From: Bacillaceae bacterium OF18-1A
GTDB taxonomy: Bacteria > Bacillota > Bacilli > Bacillales > Bacillaceae_G
DNA: 64,000 nucleotides
Assembly: GCA_027694045.1 (NCBI GenBank)
Contig: JAQEWB010000011.1
Coordinates: 17,388-81,387, forward strand
Direction of reading: 5' to 3'
Each line of letters opens with the position of its first letter. Position 1 is the first letter of the stretch. Position numbers and translations under genes: made by a program. This document shows, one piece after another, positions 9,664 through 18,493 of this stretch. A model generated the notes under the pieces. That model was not told the origin of the DNA and did no database searches. It was given only the letters and a program-made list of their open reading frames with translations.

Positions 9664-10872
9664 TTAAAAGAACTTTAATTTACCTTTTTTAAGAACTAAT
9701 AAAGGTCCACCTAATAAGAATAGGTAACGGTTATCGATAACTTTCTTCATGAAGGAAGCTTTCCAACCTGTTAACTTTTTGCCCATAACAACGCCCATTG
9801 CATCATCATGACCTAAAGAACATACAGATCCTTTATTATCGAATGCGAATTTCTTCATTTCACCTTTGCCACGAACTAACACAGTTAAGTTGTGTGCAAT
9901 GTTGTAACCTTGTTGAATTGCAATTTGTGCTGTTGGTGGGTATGGACGATTAATTTCTTCGTTAATGATTAACGCTGCGTCACCAACCATGAATACTTCC
10001 TCGTATCCTGGAGCGTGCATGTACTCATCAACTTTTACACGTCCGCGCATTGCTTCAAAACCAGACTCTTCCACAATACCGTTACCACGAACACCTGCAG
10101 CCCAAACTACTGTTTCAGACTTAATTAATTCAGTATCATCACCATTCGCAACGATAATACCTTCTTCAGTTGCTTCTTTAATTGCTGTACCGATGCGGAA
10201 TTCTACGCCCTTTTTCTCAAGTTGTTTCACAGCGTATTCTACTAATGCTGGATCAAAACCTGGAAGTGCTGTTGGAGCAGCTTCTACACAGATAATACGT
10301 GCTTTTTCACGTGGTACATTGTACTGTTTGCAAAGTTCAGGAACACGATTTGCAAGCTCACCTACATACTCGATACCAGTAAATCCAGCACCACCGACAA
10401 CGATTGTTACTAACTCATCGCGCTTTTCATCTGCATATTTAGCGAAACTAGCTTCCATATGCTCACGAATTTCACGAGTTGCATTAATGTTAGCGATTGA
10501 GAATGCATGCTCTTTTAATCCTGTAATGCCGAATGTTTCTGATTCGAAACCAAGACCGATTACTAAGTAATCATACTCTAATTCACCATTTTTTAAGATA
10601 ATACGCTTTTCAGCAGCTTTAATTTCTACTACTGTATCTTGTACAAAGTTCACTTTATTTGTATCGATAACGTCTTGAATATCTAGACAGATTTTTTCAT
10701 CTTGTAATGTACCAGCTGCGCTCTCATGTAACCAAGTTGCTTGGTAGTGATAGCTGTTGTTGTTTACTAACGTAATTTCAGCTTCATTTACAGATAATGC
10801 TTTTTGCAGACGAACAGTCGTAATCATCCCGCCATAACCTGCACCTAAAACTACGATTTTTGGAGTCTTCAC
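9664..10872 (-). CDS. ndh: Type II NADH dehydrogenase (YumB/Ndh)
   Basis: A 402-residue membrane-peripheral flavoprotein that passes electrons from NADH to menaquinone without pumping protons. The N-terminal FAD motif [18 protein letters not shown], the second NADH-binding motif [16 protein letters not shown] near residue 165, and the late FAD motif [10 protein letters not shown] are in the family order; the basic C-terminal segment ([18 protein letters not shown]) is the membrane anchor. The GTG at 10872 (or the adjacent TTG) follows AAGGG; earlier ATGs would add 30 unrelated residues. A GTG-N8-CAC palindrome lies upstream. Confidence 0.92.
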   Translation of the reverse strand: MKTPKIVVLGAGYGGMITTVRLQKALSVNEAEITLVNNNSYHYQATWLHESAAGTLQDEKICLDIQDVIDTNKVNFVQDTVVEIKAAEKRIILKNGELEYDYLVIGLGFESETFGITGLKEHAFSIANINATREIREHMEASFAKYADEKRDELVTIVVGGAGFTGIEYVGELANRVPELCKQYNVPREKARIICVEAAPTALPGFDPALVEYAVKQLEKKGVEFRIGTAIKEATEEGIIVANGDDTELIKSETVVWAAGVRGNGIVEESGFEAMRGRVKVDEYMHAPGYEEVFMVGDAALIINEEINRPYPPTAQIAIQQGYNIAHNLTVLVRGKGEMKKFAFDNKGSVCSLGHDDAMGVVMGKKLTGWKASFMKKVIDNRYLFLLGGPLLVLKKGKLKFF

Positions 10873-11328
10873 CAAATCACAACCCTTTTCTTTATATAAT
10901 AGAAATGAAAAATAATACCAAGTACTAAAAACTCTATTTGTCAAGAATGTGGAATTTATCACATTCTATATCGTAACAAAACGTATTCAAAAAATCGTAC
11001 GAATTTTGTCATAGAAATTTAACATAATACTTCCCTATATTAGTCGGTTTTATTCCAGAATTCAAGCACCTAGAGAATTATCAATATTTTAAAATAACAT
11101 AGCGTTTTCAAGGGTTTTTCAACCTTTTTTTCATGTATTTTCCTTTCTGTACATTTTATACACTGTAAAAAACATCTATGCGGAAACTTACTTATAATTC
11201 AGTCGTTTTCAGAAGTATTATGAACTCAAATATGCTATCATTTATTTGAAAGTGTCATCATTTGCAGGATTTTCGTGTACATATGAACAATATATGAAAT
11301 CAATATTAAAATTCCATCTATAGGGGGA
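10873..11328. other. ndh/yumC divergent intergenic region
   Basis: About 450 AT-rich bases between two divergent redox genes. Apart from the palindrome at 10945-10966 and a TTGACA at 10939-10944 on the minus strand I see no coding potential and no RNA structure I can name. Confidence 0.5.
10945..10966 (-). promoter_or_regulatory. Possible Rex or Fnr-type operator upstream of ndh
   Basis: GAATGTG and CACATTC form a 7-bp inverted repeat with an 8-base spacer, directly upstream of a TTGACA on the ndh strand. GTG-N8-CAC is the spacing of the NADH-sensing repressor Rex, which controls ndh in B. subtilis. The same bases also read as TGTGA-N6-CCACA, one mismatch from an Fnr/Crp site. Which regulator binds is not decidable here. 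Confidence 0.5.
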
Positions 11329-12324
11329 ATGAAAGTGGCAGAAAATCAAAAAGTTTACGACATAACAATTATTGGTGGTGGTCCAACAGGACTATTCACA
11401 GCATTTTATGGCGGTATGAGACAAGCAAGTGTAAAAATCATTGAAAGCTTACCTCAACTTGGAGGCCAATTATCCGCACTCTACCCTGAAAAGTACATTT
11501 ATGATGTAGCTGGATTCCCAAAAGTGCGCGCACAAGAATTAGTTGATAACTTAAAAGAGCAAATGAAGAAATTTGATCCAACTGTTTGTTTAGAAGAAGC
11601 TGTTGATACGCTTGAAAAACAAGCTGACGGTATATTTAAACTCGTTACAAATAAACAAACCCACTATTCTAAGTCAGTTATTATTACTGCTGGCAATGGT
11701 GCTTTCCAACCACGCCGCTTAGAATTAGAAGGTACAGCAAAGTATGAAAAGAAAAACTTACATTATTTCGTTGATGATATGAATAAATTTTCCGGCAAGC
11801 GCGTCGTAGTATTTGGCGGCGGTGACTCAGCAGTAGACTGGACGATGATGTTAGAACCGATTGCTGACAAAGTTACAATCGTTCATCGTCGTGATAAATT
11901 CCGTGCGCATGAGCATAGCGTGGAAAGCTTAATGAATTCTCGTGCAGAGGTAAGCACACCGTACGTTCCAGTTGAACTTATTGGTGACGACAACATTGAA
12001 CAAGTCGTTCTTCAACATGTAAAAACGGAAGAAAAAATTATTATCGATGTTGACGACGTAATTGTAAACTACGGTTTCGTGTCTTCTCTTGGTCCAATTA
12101 AAAACTGGGGCTTAGATATACAAAAAAACAGCATTCTCGTGAACTCGAAAATGGAAACAAATATTCCTGGCATTTACGCTGCTGGTGACATTTGTACATA
12201 TGAAGGAAAAGTAAAACTCATTGCTTGCGGCTTCGGTGAAGCACCAACAGCGGTAAACAATGCAAAAGCTTACTTCGATCCAAACGCAAAACTTCAACCA
12301 ATGCATAGCTCTAGTATGTTTTAA
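11329..12324 (+). CDS. yumC: Ferredoxin--NADP reductase, thioredoxin-reductase type (YumC)
   Basis: A 331-residue flavoprotein of the YumC/FNR2 class that transfers electrons between NADPH and ferredoxin or flavodoxin. It has the FAD motif [19 protein letters not shown], the NADPH motif [17 protein letters not shown], and [13 protein letters not shown] near the end. The thioredoxin reductase CxxC is absent, as expected for this class, and a C-terminal extension (PMHSSSMF) is present. GGGGG is immediately before the ATG but 7 bases before a GTG at 11335, so initiation may be two codons later. It is followed by a strong terminator. Confidence 0.93.
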   Translation: MKVAENQKVYDITIIGGGPTGLFTAFYGGMRQASVKIIESLPQLGGQLSALYPEKYIYDVAGFPKVRAQELVDNLKEQMKKFDPTVCLEEAVDTLEKQADGIFKLVTNKQTHYSKSVIITAGNGAFQPRRLELEGTAKYEKKNLHYFVDDMNKFSGKRVVVFGGGDSAVDWTMMLEPIADKVTIVHRRDKFRAHEHSVESLMNSRAEVSTPYVPVELIGDDNIEQVVLQHVKTEEKIIIDVDDVIVNYGFVSSLGPIKNWGLDIQKNSILVNSKMETNIPGIYAAGDICTYEGKVKLIACGFGEAPTAVNNAKAYFDPNAKLQPMHSSSMF

Positions 12325-12331
12325 TATAGAA

Positions 12332-12370
12332 ATGAAAAGAACTCCTTCACATGACAGGAGTTCTTTTCAT
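12332..12370 (+). terminator. Terminator after yumC
   Basis: ATGAAAAGAACTCC pairs perfectly with GGAGTTCTTTTCAT around an 11-base loop. Confidence 0.88.
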
Positions 12371-12448
12371 ATTATGCTACCTTCCCCTTCCAAAATATGT
12401 TACAATAAAACAGAACATACGTTTCGTTTTATGGAGGGAGATTTTATA

Positions 12449-12925
12449 ATGAAAGAACCTATTATCGTAAAAAAAGAAGCTTTCCAAGCAATCGGTGTTT
12501 CAATTACGACGACAAATGAAATAGAGGCATCTACTGAAGGAAAAATTCCAAAGCTGTGGAACCGATATTTCCAAGAACAAATCATGCACCACATCCCAAA
12601 TCAACAAACGAAAGAAACATTCGCTTTCTATTCAAACTACGAATCAGATGAAACGGGTACATATAGCTTTATAATCGGTATACCTGTTTCCTCATTAGAA
12701 GAAATTCCTGAAAATATGACAGCTTTAACAATACCTGCTGCTACATATGCAGTATTTACAACGAGAAAAGGGCCAGTTTCTGAAGTTGTTTGTGAGGCTT
12801 GGGAATATATTTGGCAATGGTCGAAAGAAAACAAACGTGCTTTTACAACAGATTTTGAGCTATATGATGAAAGAGCAATAGATCCAAATAACGTACAATT
12901 AGATATCTATATCGCTTTAGCTTAA
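12449..12925 (+). CDS. GyrI-like / effector-binding domain protein
   Basis: A 158-residue stand-alone AraC-type effector-binding (GyrI-like) domain, related to the integron-cassette Cass2 and YdeE proteins that bind cationic drugs or other small molecules. Visible features are an opening strand with FQAIGVSITT, a helix IPKLWNRYFQEQIMHHIP, IIGIPVSSLEEIPENMTALTIPAATYAVFTTRKG and the final YDERAIDPNNVQLDIYIAL. No DNA-binding domain is attached. GGAGGGAG lies 8 bases before the ATG at 12449. Confidence 0.8.
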   Translation: MKEPIIVKKEAFQAIGVSITTTNEIEASTEGKIPKLWNRYFQEQIMHHIPNQQTKETFAFYSNYESDETGTYSFIIGIPVSSLEEIPENMTALTIPAATYAVFTTRKGPVSEVVCEAWEYIWQWSKENKRAFTTDFELYDERAIDPNNVQLDIYIALA

Positions 12926-12954
12926 AGAAGATGCCCCGGTATCTTCTTTTTTTG
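12924..12954 (+). terminator. Terminator after the GyrI-like gene
   Basis: AAAGAAGAT pairs with ATCTTCTTT around an 8-base loop and a T run follows. Confidence 0.8.
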
Positions 12955-13036
12955 TCGGTAAATAGCCACTGTGCAAATTCATTATTATTGTCTACAATGA
13001 GAAAGTGCAGTATAGAAATATTAGAAACTGTATAAA

Positions 13037-13187
13037 GTGAAACTATACTCAGTGGTGGGGGGTATTCATCCCCCACCACTGAGTATTAGTTGAACCAATC
13101 GGACGTTAACGGGCAGTTAGTCTCCCACCTAACTTCTTTGCTCGAGCCAAATTTTGAGGTGGGAGTTTTACTGCCCGTTAACGCGGG
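13037..13187 (+). repeat. bcr1-type repeat, full copy, flanked by ATAAA
   Basis: A ~151-base element starting GTGAAACTATACTCAGTGG and ending GTTAACGCGGG, with ATAAA directly repeated at 13032-13036 and 13188-13192. Internal inverted pairs (CAGTGGTGGGGG/CCCCCACCACTG, TCCCACCT/AGGTGGGA, ACGGGCAGT-type/ACTGCCCGT) predict several hairpins. Ends, length and 5-bp target duplication match the bcr1 repeat described for the B. cereus group. It shares most of its sequence with 61115-61262. Confidence 0.88.
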
Positions 13188-13245
13188 ATAAAACGATTGT
13201 TAACAGGTTTTTTCGTTTAAATTTGTCACATAGAAAGGAAGCAAT

Positions 13246-14493
13246 ATGGAGGAACTACAACAAAATAAATCTGCTTTAGAAGGAAGCGGAAAGCCGTTAT
13301 TAAAAAATACGAATTTCCTTTTTCTTTGGGCAGCTACTCTCTTTTCAAGCTTTGCTTTAGCCTTTTTTACTTTTTCACAAACGTGGTACATAGCAAAAAC
13401 ATTAAACCTTGAAGCTTCACTCGGCGTTGTCTTCGTAGCTCTTAGTGTTCCAAGGCTTATTTTTATGATTGTCGGCGGTGCTGTAGCTGATAAATTTCCG
13501 AAAAAAAATATTATGTTTTATTCTAATATTATTCGAGCGATTCTTGTCGCAACCATTCTTACATGGTTCATCGTCGGTGATGTAACACTATATACATTTG
13601 CTTTATTCGCTTTATTCTTTGGACTTGCCGATGCTTTCTTCTGGTCTGCAGACGGATCTATCTTGCCTGAACTTGTAGAAAAAAGCCGATTAACACAAGC
13701 AAATTCACTTACACAAATGACAAACCAAGCATCGGTTATTTTAGGACCTGTACTTGGTGGTATTCTTATTAAATTTAGTAACTATGAGACAATCTTTTCG
13801 ATTACGATTTTGTTGCTAATTATCGCTGCCATACTCGTCCAAAAAATACAATTTACGCTGCCAGAGCAGCAAAATACAGACAAAGGCATGTTCACTTCTA
13901 TTAAAGAAGGAATCTTATACGTAAAGGAATCGCCATTCCTTTCAACTTTCCTTATTTGTAGCGCCTTTTTAAACTTATTTTTAATCGGTCCGATGCAAGT
14001 CGGTTTCCCGCTCTTCGTCAAAAATGTACTGCACGGTGATTCACTCCAATTCAGTTACTTAGAAGCTGCTGTTGGCGGCGGAATGGCGATCGGTGCTGTC
14101 ATTGTTGGGTTAAAAAATATTAATCGTAGACGTGGTCTATTTTGTATTATCATGATGCTACTATCTGGTATATTCTTCTTATCAATCAACTTCAGTACCG
14201 TACTTTGGCAAGCGTTATTAGCCGGGATGTTTTACGGTATTACAATTGCAATGGCGATCGTTCCGCTTATGGCAATGATTCAATCCACAGTAAAAGAAGA
14301 AATGATGGGCCGCGTTATGAGTTTACTTATGCTATCATCGATGGGCTTTATCCCGCTCTCTTATGCATTCACATCGCTTGCACTTGGCATAGGAATTCCC
14401 ATTGTAACCGTTATGAAAAGTGGTGCAATTGCGGTTATCGTCTTCGTACTGTTTGTAGCAATTCGTGTTCCAGTTGTACGCAAATTCGATTAA
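13246..14493 (+). CDS. MFS efflux transporter (MFS_3 type)
   Basis: A 415-residue major facilitator with about 12 hydrophobic segments, resembling the enterobactin-exporter/macrolide-efflux group. The loop 2-3 motif GGAVADKFPKKNIMFYSN fits the GxxxDRxGRR family signature, and TQMTNQASVILGPVLGGILI is the motif C region typical of exporters. The substrate cannot be told. AAAGGAAG precedes the ATG. It stands alone behind a bcr1 copy and ends at a terminator, convergent with the HTH gene. Confidence 0.85.
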   Translation: MEELQQNKSALEGSGKPLLKNTNFLFLWAATLFSSFALAFFTFSQTWYIAKTLNLEASLGVVFVALSVPRLIFMIVGGAVADKFPKKNIMFYSNIIRAILVATILTWFIVGDVTLYTFALFALFFGLADAFFWSADGSILPELVEKSRLTQANSLTQMTNQASVILGPVLGGILIKFSNYETIFSITILLLIIAAILVQKIQFTLPEQQNTDKGMFTSIKEGILYVKESPFLSTFLICSAFLNLFLIGPMQVGFPLFVKNVLHGDSLQFSYLEAAVGGGMAIGAVIVGLKNINRRRGLFCIIMMLLSGIFFLSINFSTVLWQALLAGMFYGITIAMAIVPLMAMIQSTVKEEMMGRVMSLLMLSSMGFIPLSYAFTSLALGIGIPIVTVMKSGAIAVIVFVLFVAIRVPVVRKFD

Positions 14494-14499
14494 CTATTT

Positions 14500-14532
14500 A
14501 GAGTCATGTGTTATACGCATGGCTCTTTTTTA
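14500..14532 (+). terminator. Terminator after the MFS gene
   Basis: AGAGTCATG pairs with CATGGCTCT (one G-T) and a T run follows. The opposite-strand gene ends inside it. Confidence 0.75.
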
Positions 14533-15392
14533 AACGGATCAAATAGTGGTATACCCTTACTTCTCCTTAAAGCCGCTCCCCATTCTAATCCAACCTCTAA
14601 AAATAAATCTCGCACTGTACTATACAAAAGTGCGTTAATGTCTTTACGAATCTCCCCATACTTATACGCCCTCACAACACTTTTCACACGCCAAATGAAA
14701 TTACCATACACTTCTTCATCAGCTAATATTTGCTCCAGTAAAACACCTTGCTCTAGTAATCCACTCTTTTTATATGCCAGCTCCACTTTACTCCAAAATG
14801 CATTAATCTTTTGCGGGTCACTTGTCATTGGAACAAGTGCGTATATAAAAGGTTTCGGTATATCATGGCGGCAATACGTCTCATCAAGCTCGTACGTTAC
14901 TTTTCTTTTTTCTTTTATTTGTGGAATGTTTTTAGAAAGAATTGTTTCCCCTTCGTATTTTTGCTCATTTTCACTACAGCCATCTACTTGTTTACCACTT
15001 TCACATGCGGACATTTTCATACGGTCATCCATGCGGTCAATTGCAGATGTAAGAAATACATATAAGTTTGCACTATATCCGCCGCGCTTCCGTCTCTCTT
15101 TTGTCGCAACACGCTTTATAATTCCAAGCTCTTCTAGCTTTGCAATGGAGCGGCGTACTGTACGAATACTCTTTCCGACATTCGTCGCAATCGTCTCCAT
15201 TAACGGACAAGCGACTCCTACTGTTTTTTGTTTCTCATTCACCGCATACTTTCCTAAAAAATGAATAATGATAGAATCAGTTTGATTCAATTGAAATCGA
15301 TAGCTCTTTAGCACCTGTTTTTGATATGTATTAAACTCTTCTTTACTTCGAAATTCACTGTATGGTTTCATTAAATTATATAAACTTCCCAT
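14511..15392 (-). CDS. Winged-HTH replication-initiator-like protein
   Basis: A 293-residue protein with an N-terminal helix-turn-helix (HTH_36-like): TDSIIIHFLGKYAV, CPLMETIATNVGKSIRTVRR and SIAKLEELGIIKRVATKERRKRGG with a basic wing. Such domains occur in plasmid replication initiators and primosomal DnaD-like proteins. The C-terminal ~150 residues are helical and unfamiliar. A near-perfect GAGGTGAT site precedes the ATG at 15392; a GTG three codons earlier overlaps the site. No phage or plasmid genes flank it, so its role is unknown. Confidence 0.7.
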   Translation of the reverse strand: MGSLYNLMKPYSEFRSKEEFNTYQKQVLKSYRFQLNQTDSIIIHFLGKYAVNEKQKTVGVACPLMETIATNVGKSIRTVRRSIAKLEELGIIKRVATKERRKRGGYSANLYVFLTSAIDRMDDRMKMSACESGKQVDGCSENEQKYEGETILSKNIPQIKEKRKVTYELDETYCRHDIPKPFIYALVPMTSDPQKINAFWSKVELAYKKSGLLEQGVLLEQILADEEVYGNFIWRVKSVVRAYKYGEIRKDINALLYSTVRDLFLEVGLEWGAALRRSKGIPLFDPFKKEPCV

Positions 15393-15496
15393 TTTTATCA
15401 CCTCACTTATAAATAAGAGGCAGGAAGAGAAATTGGCGTGATAGTTAATATTTTTTTATTTAAATTTACAGTCATTTCAGAAGAAGATTTTGAGAA

Positions 15497-15533
15497 CAAA
15501 AAAGGAATTGACCCTGTTCGTCAATTCCTTTTT
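15497..15533. terminator. Terminator after the YxeA-like gene
   Basis: AAAAAAGGAATTGAC pairs perfectly with GTCAATTCCTTTTTT around a 7-base loop. Confidence 0.92.
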
Positions 15534-15539
15534 TCTTTC

Positions 15540-15893
15540 TTATTTTGCACCTAATTTTTCTTTCACTTTCGCAGGAAGCTCGTCTTTCTTCACTTCTTCC
15601 CAAGCAGATACACCTTTTTTATCTGAATGGTATACACGTAAGAATGCATCTTTACGAAGATTTTTTTGAGCTGTGAATTCTAATTCTTTTTCTTTTCCGT
15701 CTTTATCGAATCCTTTTAATTTATACTCAAAATATTTGAACGGCTTTCCACTATCAGACTTTTCATTCTTCTCAATTCCATCAGTCTTAATTTGAACGTA
15801 ATACTCATCTTTACCCATACGATTTAAATCACAACCGACTAATAAACTTGCGAATACAACTAAAATACTAAAAAGTGCAATGTATCTTTTCAT
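15540..15893 (-). CDS. YxeA-family lipoprotein
   Basis: A 117-residue exported lipoprotein with lipobox LLVGC (Cys at about residue 21) and a compact DUF1093/YxeA-type domain: DEYYVQIKTDG, YFEYKLKGFDKDGKEKELEF, LRKDAFLRVYHSDKKGV, ending in a helix PAKVKEKLG. Function unknown. GAGG lies 8 bases before the ATG at 15893; a GTG nine bases earlier overlaps the site. Monocistronic with its own terminator. Confidence 0.85.
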   Translation of the reverse strand: MKRYIALFSILVVFASLLVGCDLNRMGKDEYYVQIKTDGIEKNEKSDSGKPFKYFEYKLKGFDKDGKEKELEFTAQKNLRKDAFLRVYHSDKKGVSAWEEVKKDELPAKVKEKLGAK

Positions 15894-15999
15894 TTTCTTC
15901 ACCTCATGTGTTTTTTCTTATATTCTTATCTTAAAGCCTAAGCTTTGGAGAAGAAATTCAAAAACATGACATGAACATTACACTTTTGTAAGATAATAA

Positions 16000-16638
16000 T
16001 TATTTCTTCACTCTAGAAACAGTCATTCCATCACCAATTGGAATCAGTACGGATTCTAAATTCGGATGAGTTGCTACCACCTCATTAAATTTCTTCATAA
16101 TTTCTGTATAACGTTTTTGTTTCGCACTTTCATCGACTACACTTCCGCCAGCCAAAACATTATCTGTAACAATTAAAGCACCTGGCTTAGCAAGCTTCAT
16201 GCAGTACGTTAAATAGTTCTCATAATTCTCTTTATCCGCATCGATAAAGAAGAAATCAAATCGTTTATTATCCTCAGTTAATTTTTCCAGACTTTGCAAC
16301 GCAGCACCAGTCATATACGACACTTGTTCGCCAAATCCCGCTTTATGTAAATTACTACGCGCTACCTCCGCATATTTCTCTTCTAATTCAAGAGAAGTTA
16401 ACGTACCTTCTTCTCCAAAACCTCTTGCAAGACAAATACCACTATATCCACCTAATGCACCTATTTCTAAAACATCTTTCGCTCCAGAAATGGAAACTAA
16501 CATCGTTAAAAGTTTACCCGAAGAAGGTGATACCGATATCGGCGGCATTTCATTTTCCTTTATCGATGCAATCACTTCATCCAAAAGAGTCTCTTGACCA
16601 CAAAATACGGAATCAATATAACGATTAATTTGTTTCAT
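16000..16638 (-). CDS. SAM-dependent O-methyltransferase (TrmR/YrrM class)
   Basis: A 212-residue class I methyltransferase of the catechol-O-methyltransferase-like family 3. The SAM motif VLEIGALGGYSGICLA (residues ~61-76), LTSLELEEKYAEVAR, FDFFFIDADKENY with the metal-binding aspartate, and ALIVTDNVLAGGSVVD are all present. Bacillus relatives include TrmR, which methylates 5-hydroxyuridine in tRNA, but small-molecule substrates are equally possible. The ATG at 16638 has GAGGAG 9 bases upstream and lies inside the end of the preceding gene, so they form a coupled pair under the operators at 16979-17037. Confidence 0.88.
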   Translation of the reverse strand: MKQINRYIDSVFCGQETLLDEVIASIKENEMPPISVSPSSGKLLTMLVSISGAKDVLEIGALGGYSGICLARGFGEEGTLTSLELEEKYAEVARSNLHKAGFGEQVSYMTGAALQSLEKLTEDNKRFDFFFIDADKENYENYLTYCMKLAKPGALIVTDNVLAGGSVVDESAKQKRYTEIMKKFNEVVATHPNLESVLIPIGDGMTVSRVKK

Positions 16639-16966
16639 GCGGCTCAGCTCCTCGACCTGCGTTTTCATTATCATCTAACATAGGCGCTTCTTCTGTTTCA
16701 CTCTCATGTATTTCAAATAGTTGTGTAAATTCATTAATAACCATATCAATCGCCTTTAATTCCCCAATTAAAATTTGCTGAATAGACTGGAATTCTGGCT
16801 CACTTAACTGTTGTTTAATTGTCGCTCGTTTCAAATTCATCATTTCTAAAAAGGCGATTGCTCTCCCGCGGCGAAATGTTTTCGGCCCGCGATGATGAGA
16901 TCCATCTCTCCCCCTATGACGCTCACCACGGTGACGGCCTTCTTTCATAAACTTATCTTCTCTCAT
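16625..16966 (-). CDS. Basic His/Arg-rich small protein
   Basis: A 113-residue protein of unknown family. The first ~35 residues are dominated by His, Arg and Gly (RHRGERHRGRDGSHHRG), followed by a helical region (RAIAFLEMMNLKRATIKQQL and LIGELKAIDMVINEFTQLF) and an acidic tail. The charge pattern suggests nucleic acid or metal binding, which is inference only. GGGGGA lies 9 bases before the ATG. Its last 14 bases overlap the methyltransferase start. A double operator covers its promoter. Confidence 0.7.
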   Translation of the reverse strand: MREDKFMKEGRHRGERHRGRDGSHHRGPKTFRRGRAIAFLEMMNLKRATIKQQLSEPEFQSIQQILIGELKAIDMVINEFTQLFEIHESETEEAPMLDDNENAGRGAEPHETN

Positions 16967-16978
16967 TTCAAATCCCCC

Positions 16979-17037
16979 TTTGTATACAAATGTATACGTT
17001 TATTTTATATTTCAAAGTGTATACGTTTGTATACAAA
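16979..17037 (-). promoter_or_regulatory. Paired TTTGTATACAAA operators around a promoter
   Basis: TTTGTATACAAA occurs at 16979-16990 and 17026-17037, each extended by TGTATAC/GTATACG so that the two 20-bp units face each other as an inverted pair. A TATAAA (RC of 17004-17009) between them gives a -10 on the minus strand with a weak TATACA -35 at the distal unit. One unit would cover the -35, the other the transcription start. The binding regulator is not encoded next door. Confidence 0.7.
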
Positions 17038-17055
17038 ATGTCAAAAATAAAGAAA

Positions 17056-17105
17056 AAACCCCTTATGAGAAAAAAGATATTTACATCTTTTCTCACAAAG
17101 GGGTA
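17056..17105 (-). terminator. Terminator after the 65-residue peptide gene
   Basis: ACCCCTT..TGAGAAAA pairs with TTTTCTCA..AAGGGGT in a long, slightly interrupted stem and is followed on the minus strand by TTTTTTCTTT. Confidence 0.8.
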
Positions 17106-17123
17106 TGTATATATTTATTAGAA

Positions 17124-17321
17124 CTAATAACGTTTTCCGCGCCAATTTCTCCACTTGTCACGAATCTTATTACATAATTTCTTTATACCATTCACTATAC
17201 CTTTTATTACACCTTCTATTATGCCTTCCACTATGATATCTATTACAAGATAACCTATAAATCTAATTATAGGTTTAATCACATATCTCCCTACGAATTC
17301 AAAAATCCCTTCGATTAACAT
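17124..17321 (-). CDS. 65-residue amphipathic, cationic peptide
   Basis: A 65-residue protein with an ideal AGGAGG site 5 bases before the ATG and its own terminator, so it is very likely made. The centre repeats a [I/V]-x-G-I pattern (VEGIIEGVIKGIVNGIKKL), predicting an amphipathic or membrane-inserting helix; the tail is strongly basic (KIRDKWRNWRGKRY). There is no signal peptide or leader. It resembles in layout small membrane-active peptides or type I toxin peptides, but I cannot assign it to a family. Confidence 0.65.
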   Translation of the reverse strand: MLIEGIFEFVGRYVIKPIIRFIGYLVIDIIVEGIIEGVIKGIVNGIKKLCNKIRDKWRNWRGKRY

Positions 17322-17454
17322 ACCCGCCTCCTCATACAGTTCATTCCTTGCAAAGATACATTAGGTTATACAACAGATTTTAAGATCAGTTTCTACATTG
17401 AGAAGTCAGCTTTTTAGATTTTTTTATAATAAAATCACCAACTACGTAATTCAT

Positions 17455-18234
17455 TTATGATCGAGGTAAACCGTCTTCAACTACCTTCGTGACGGTGCCA
17501 TTCGGTTCGAAAATTACACGTAACGATCCTTCGCCACCATAACCTGTATATCCGTATACAGAATACGATTTATATTTTTCAATCATACGTGGCTGTCCGA
17601 TCGTAGCCTTTACATCATTCGCAGGCATACCCTTTTTGATTTTCAAATAATCACTATAATATACTTCTGCCGAATTGTTATTTACATCTTTATACCACGG
17701 CACACGGTCGTTCTTCTCTTCATATCCCTCTGCAGGTGTCTTCACAGGCTCTTCACTACTTTGAGTAGATATCTCATTATCTTGAACAGTATTGTCTACC
17801 TCAGTACGCTCAATATTCACAACATATCCATGCTTATTCAATTCCACCATAATTTCATATGTACCATCTGTATCTTTTTCAGTATAAAAAGCACGTTTTT
17901 CATTGTTCTTATAATATTTTAGAGTGTCACCACCGTAGTCAATTGCGTTAAGAATGTCCGTATATGTCATGCCTTCCTTAATCTTTTTCGCTTCAGTACT
18001 AGAAATATAACGCTTCTGTGATGAGGTAGCATCCTCATATTTAATGCTATTACGTTCACTCGTAGTCATAGCCGTTTCCTTCTGTTCGTTTAGTAGCTCG
18101 CTTTCCGCGTCTTCTTTCACCGGTTGCTTCCCTACTGCTTTTGTTATCACGTCTGTACCGTTAGAACATGCTCCAAAAATGGATACTGTCGCTAACGCCA
18201 TCCCTACTAAAAGTACTTTCTTAAATGACTTCAT
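17455..18234 (-). CDS. Lipoprotein with two SmpA/BamE-like repeats
   Basis: A 259-residue lipoprotein with lipobox FGAC at residue 23. Two related modules follow a linker: KKIKEGMTYTDILNAIDYGG (about 84-103) and LKIKKGMPANDVKATIGQP (about 195-213), each followed by two or three strands, as in SmpA/OmlA (BLIP-fold) domains. The second ends VIFEPNGTVTKVVEDGLP. The linker is acidic and rich in Ser/Thr. GGGGGG precedes the ATG. Function unknown. Confidence 0.75.
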   Translation of the reverse strand: MKSFKKVLLVGMALATVSIFGACSNGTDVITKAVGKQPVKEDAESELLNEQKETAMTTSERNSIKYEDATSSQKRYISSTEAKKIKEGMTYTDILNAIDYGGDTLKYYKNNEKRAFYTEKDTDGTYEIMVELNKHGYVVNIERTEVDNTVQDNEISTQSSEEPVKTPAEGYEEKNDRVPWYKDVNNNSAEVYYSDYLKIKKGMPANDVKATIGQPRMIEKYKSYSVYGYTGYGGEGSLRVIFEPNGTVTKVVEDGLPRS

Positions 18235-18398
18235 AAATGTTTCCCCCCTGTATTTTTTAACATCTAGTAATCTATGTATTTAAATTCACCTGGAACTAGT
18301 GTCCACTCACGATATAGCCTTTACTACCTACAATGTCAGTAATACTCATTACTCTTATGTTTTCGAAATAATAATATTAGGTTTTTAACGGCAAAACA

Positions 18399-18442
18399 AA
18401 AGACCTCCCTAACGATTTAATTTCATCGCTAAGAAGGTCTTT
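18399..18442 (-). terminator. Terminator after the ErpA-type gene
   Basis: AAAGACCT and AGGTCTTT close an imperfect stem with an inner CGAT/ATCG pair; T-rich sequence follows on the minus strand. Confidence 0.6.
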
Positions 18443-18493
18443 ATATATAACCTACTGATTCAATTTCCGCTTAAACGAACGGAATGAAAAAAC

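Noticed and set aside
12260..12448. A longer start for the GyrI-like gene inside the end of yumC
   Set aside because: The extra 63 codons cross the yumC terminator; ATG 12449 has GGAGGGAG 8 bases upstream.
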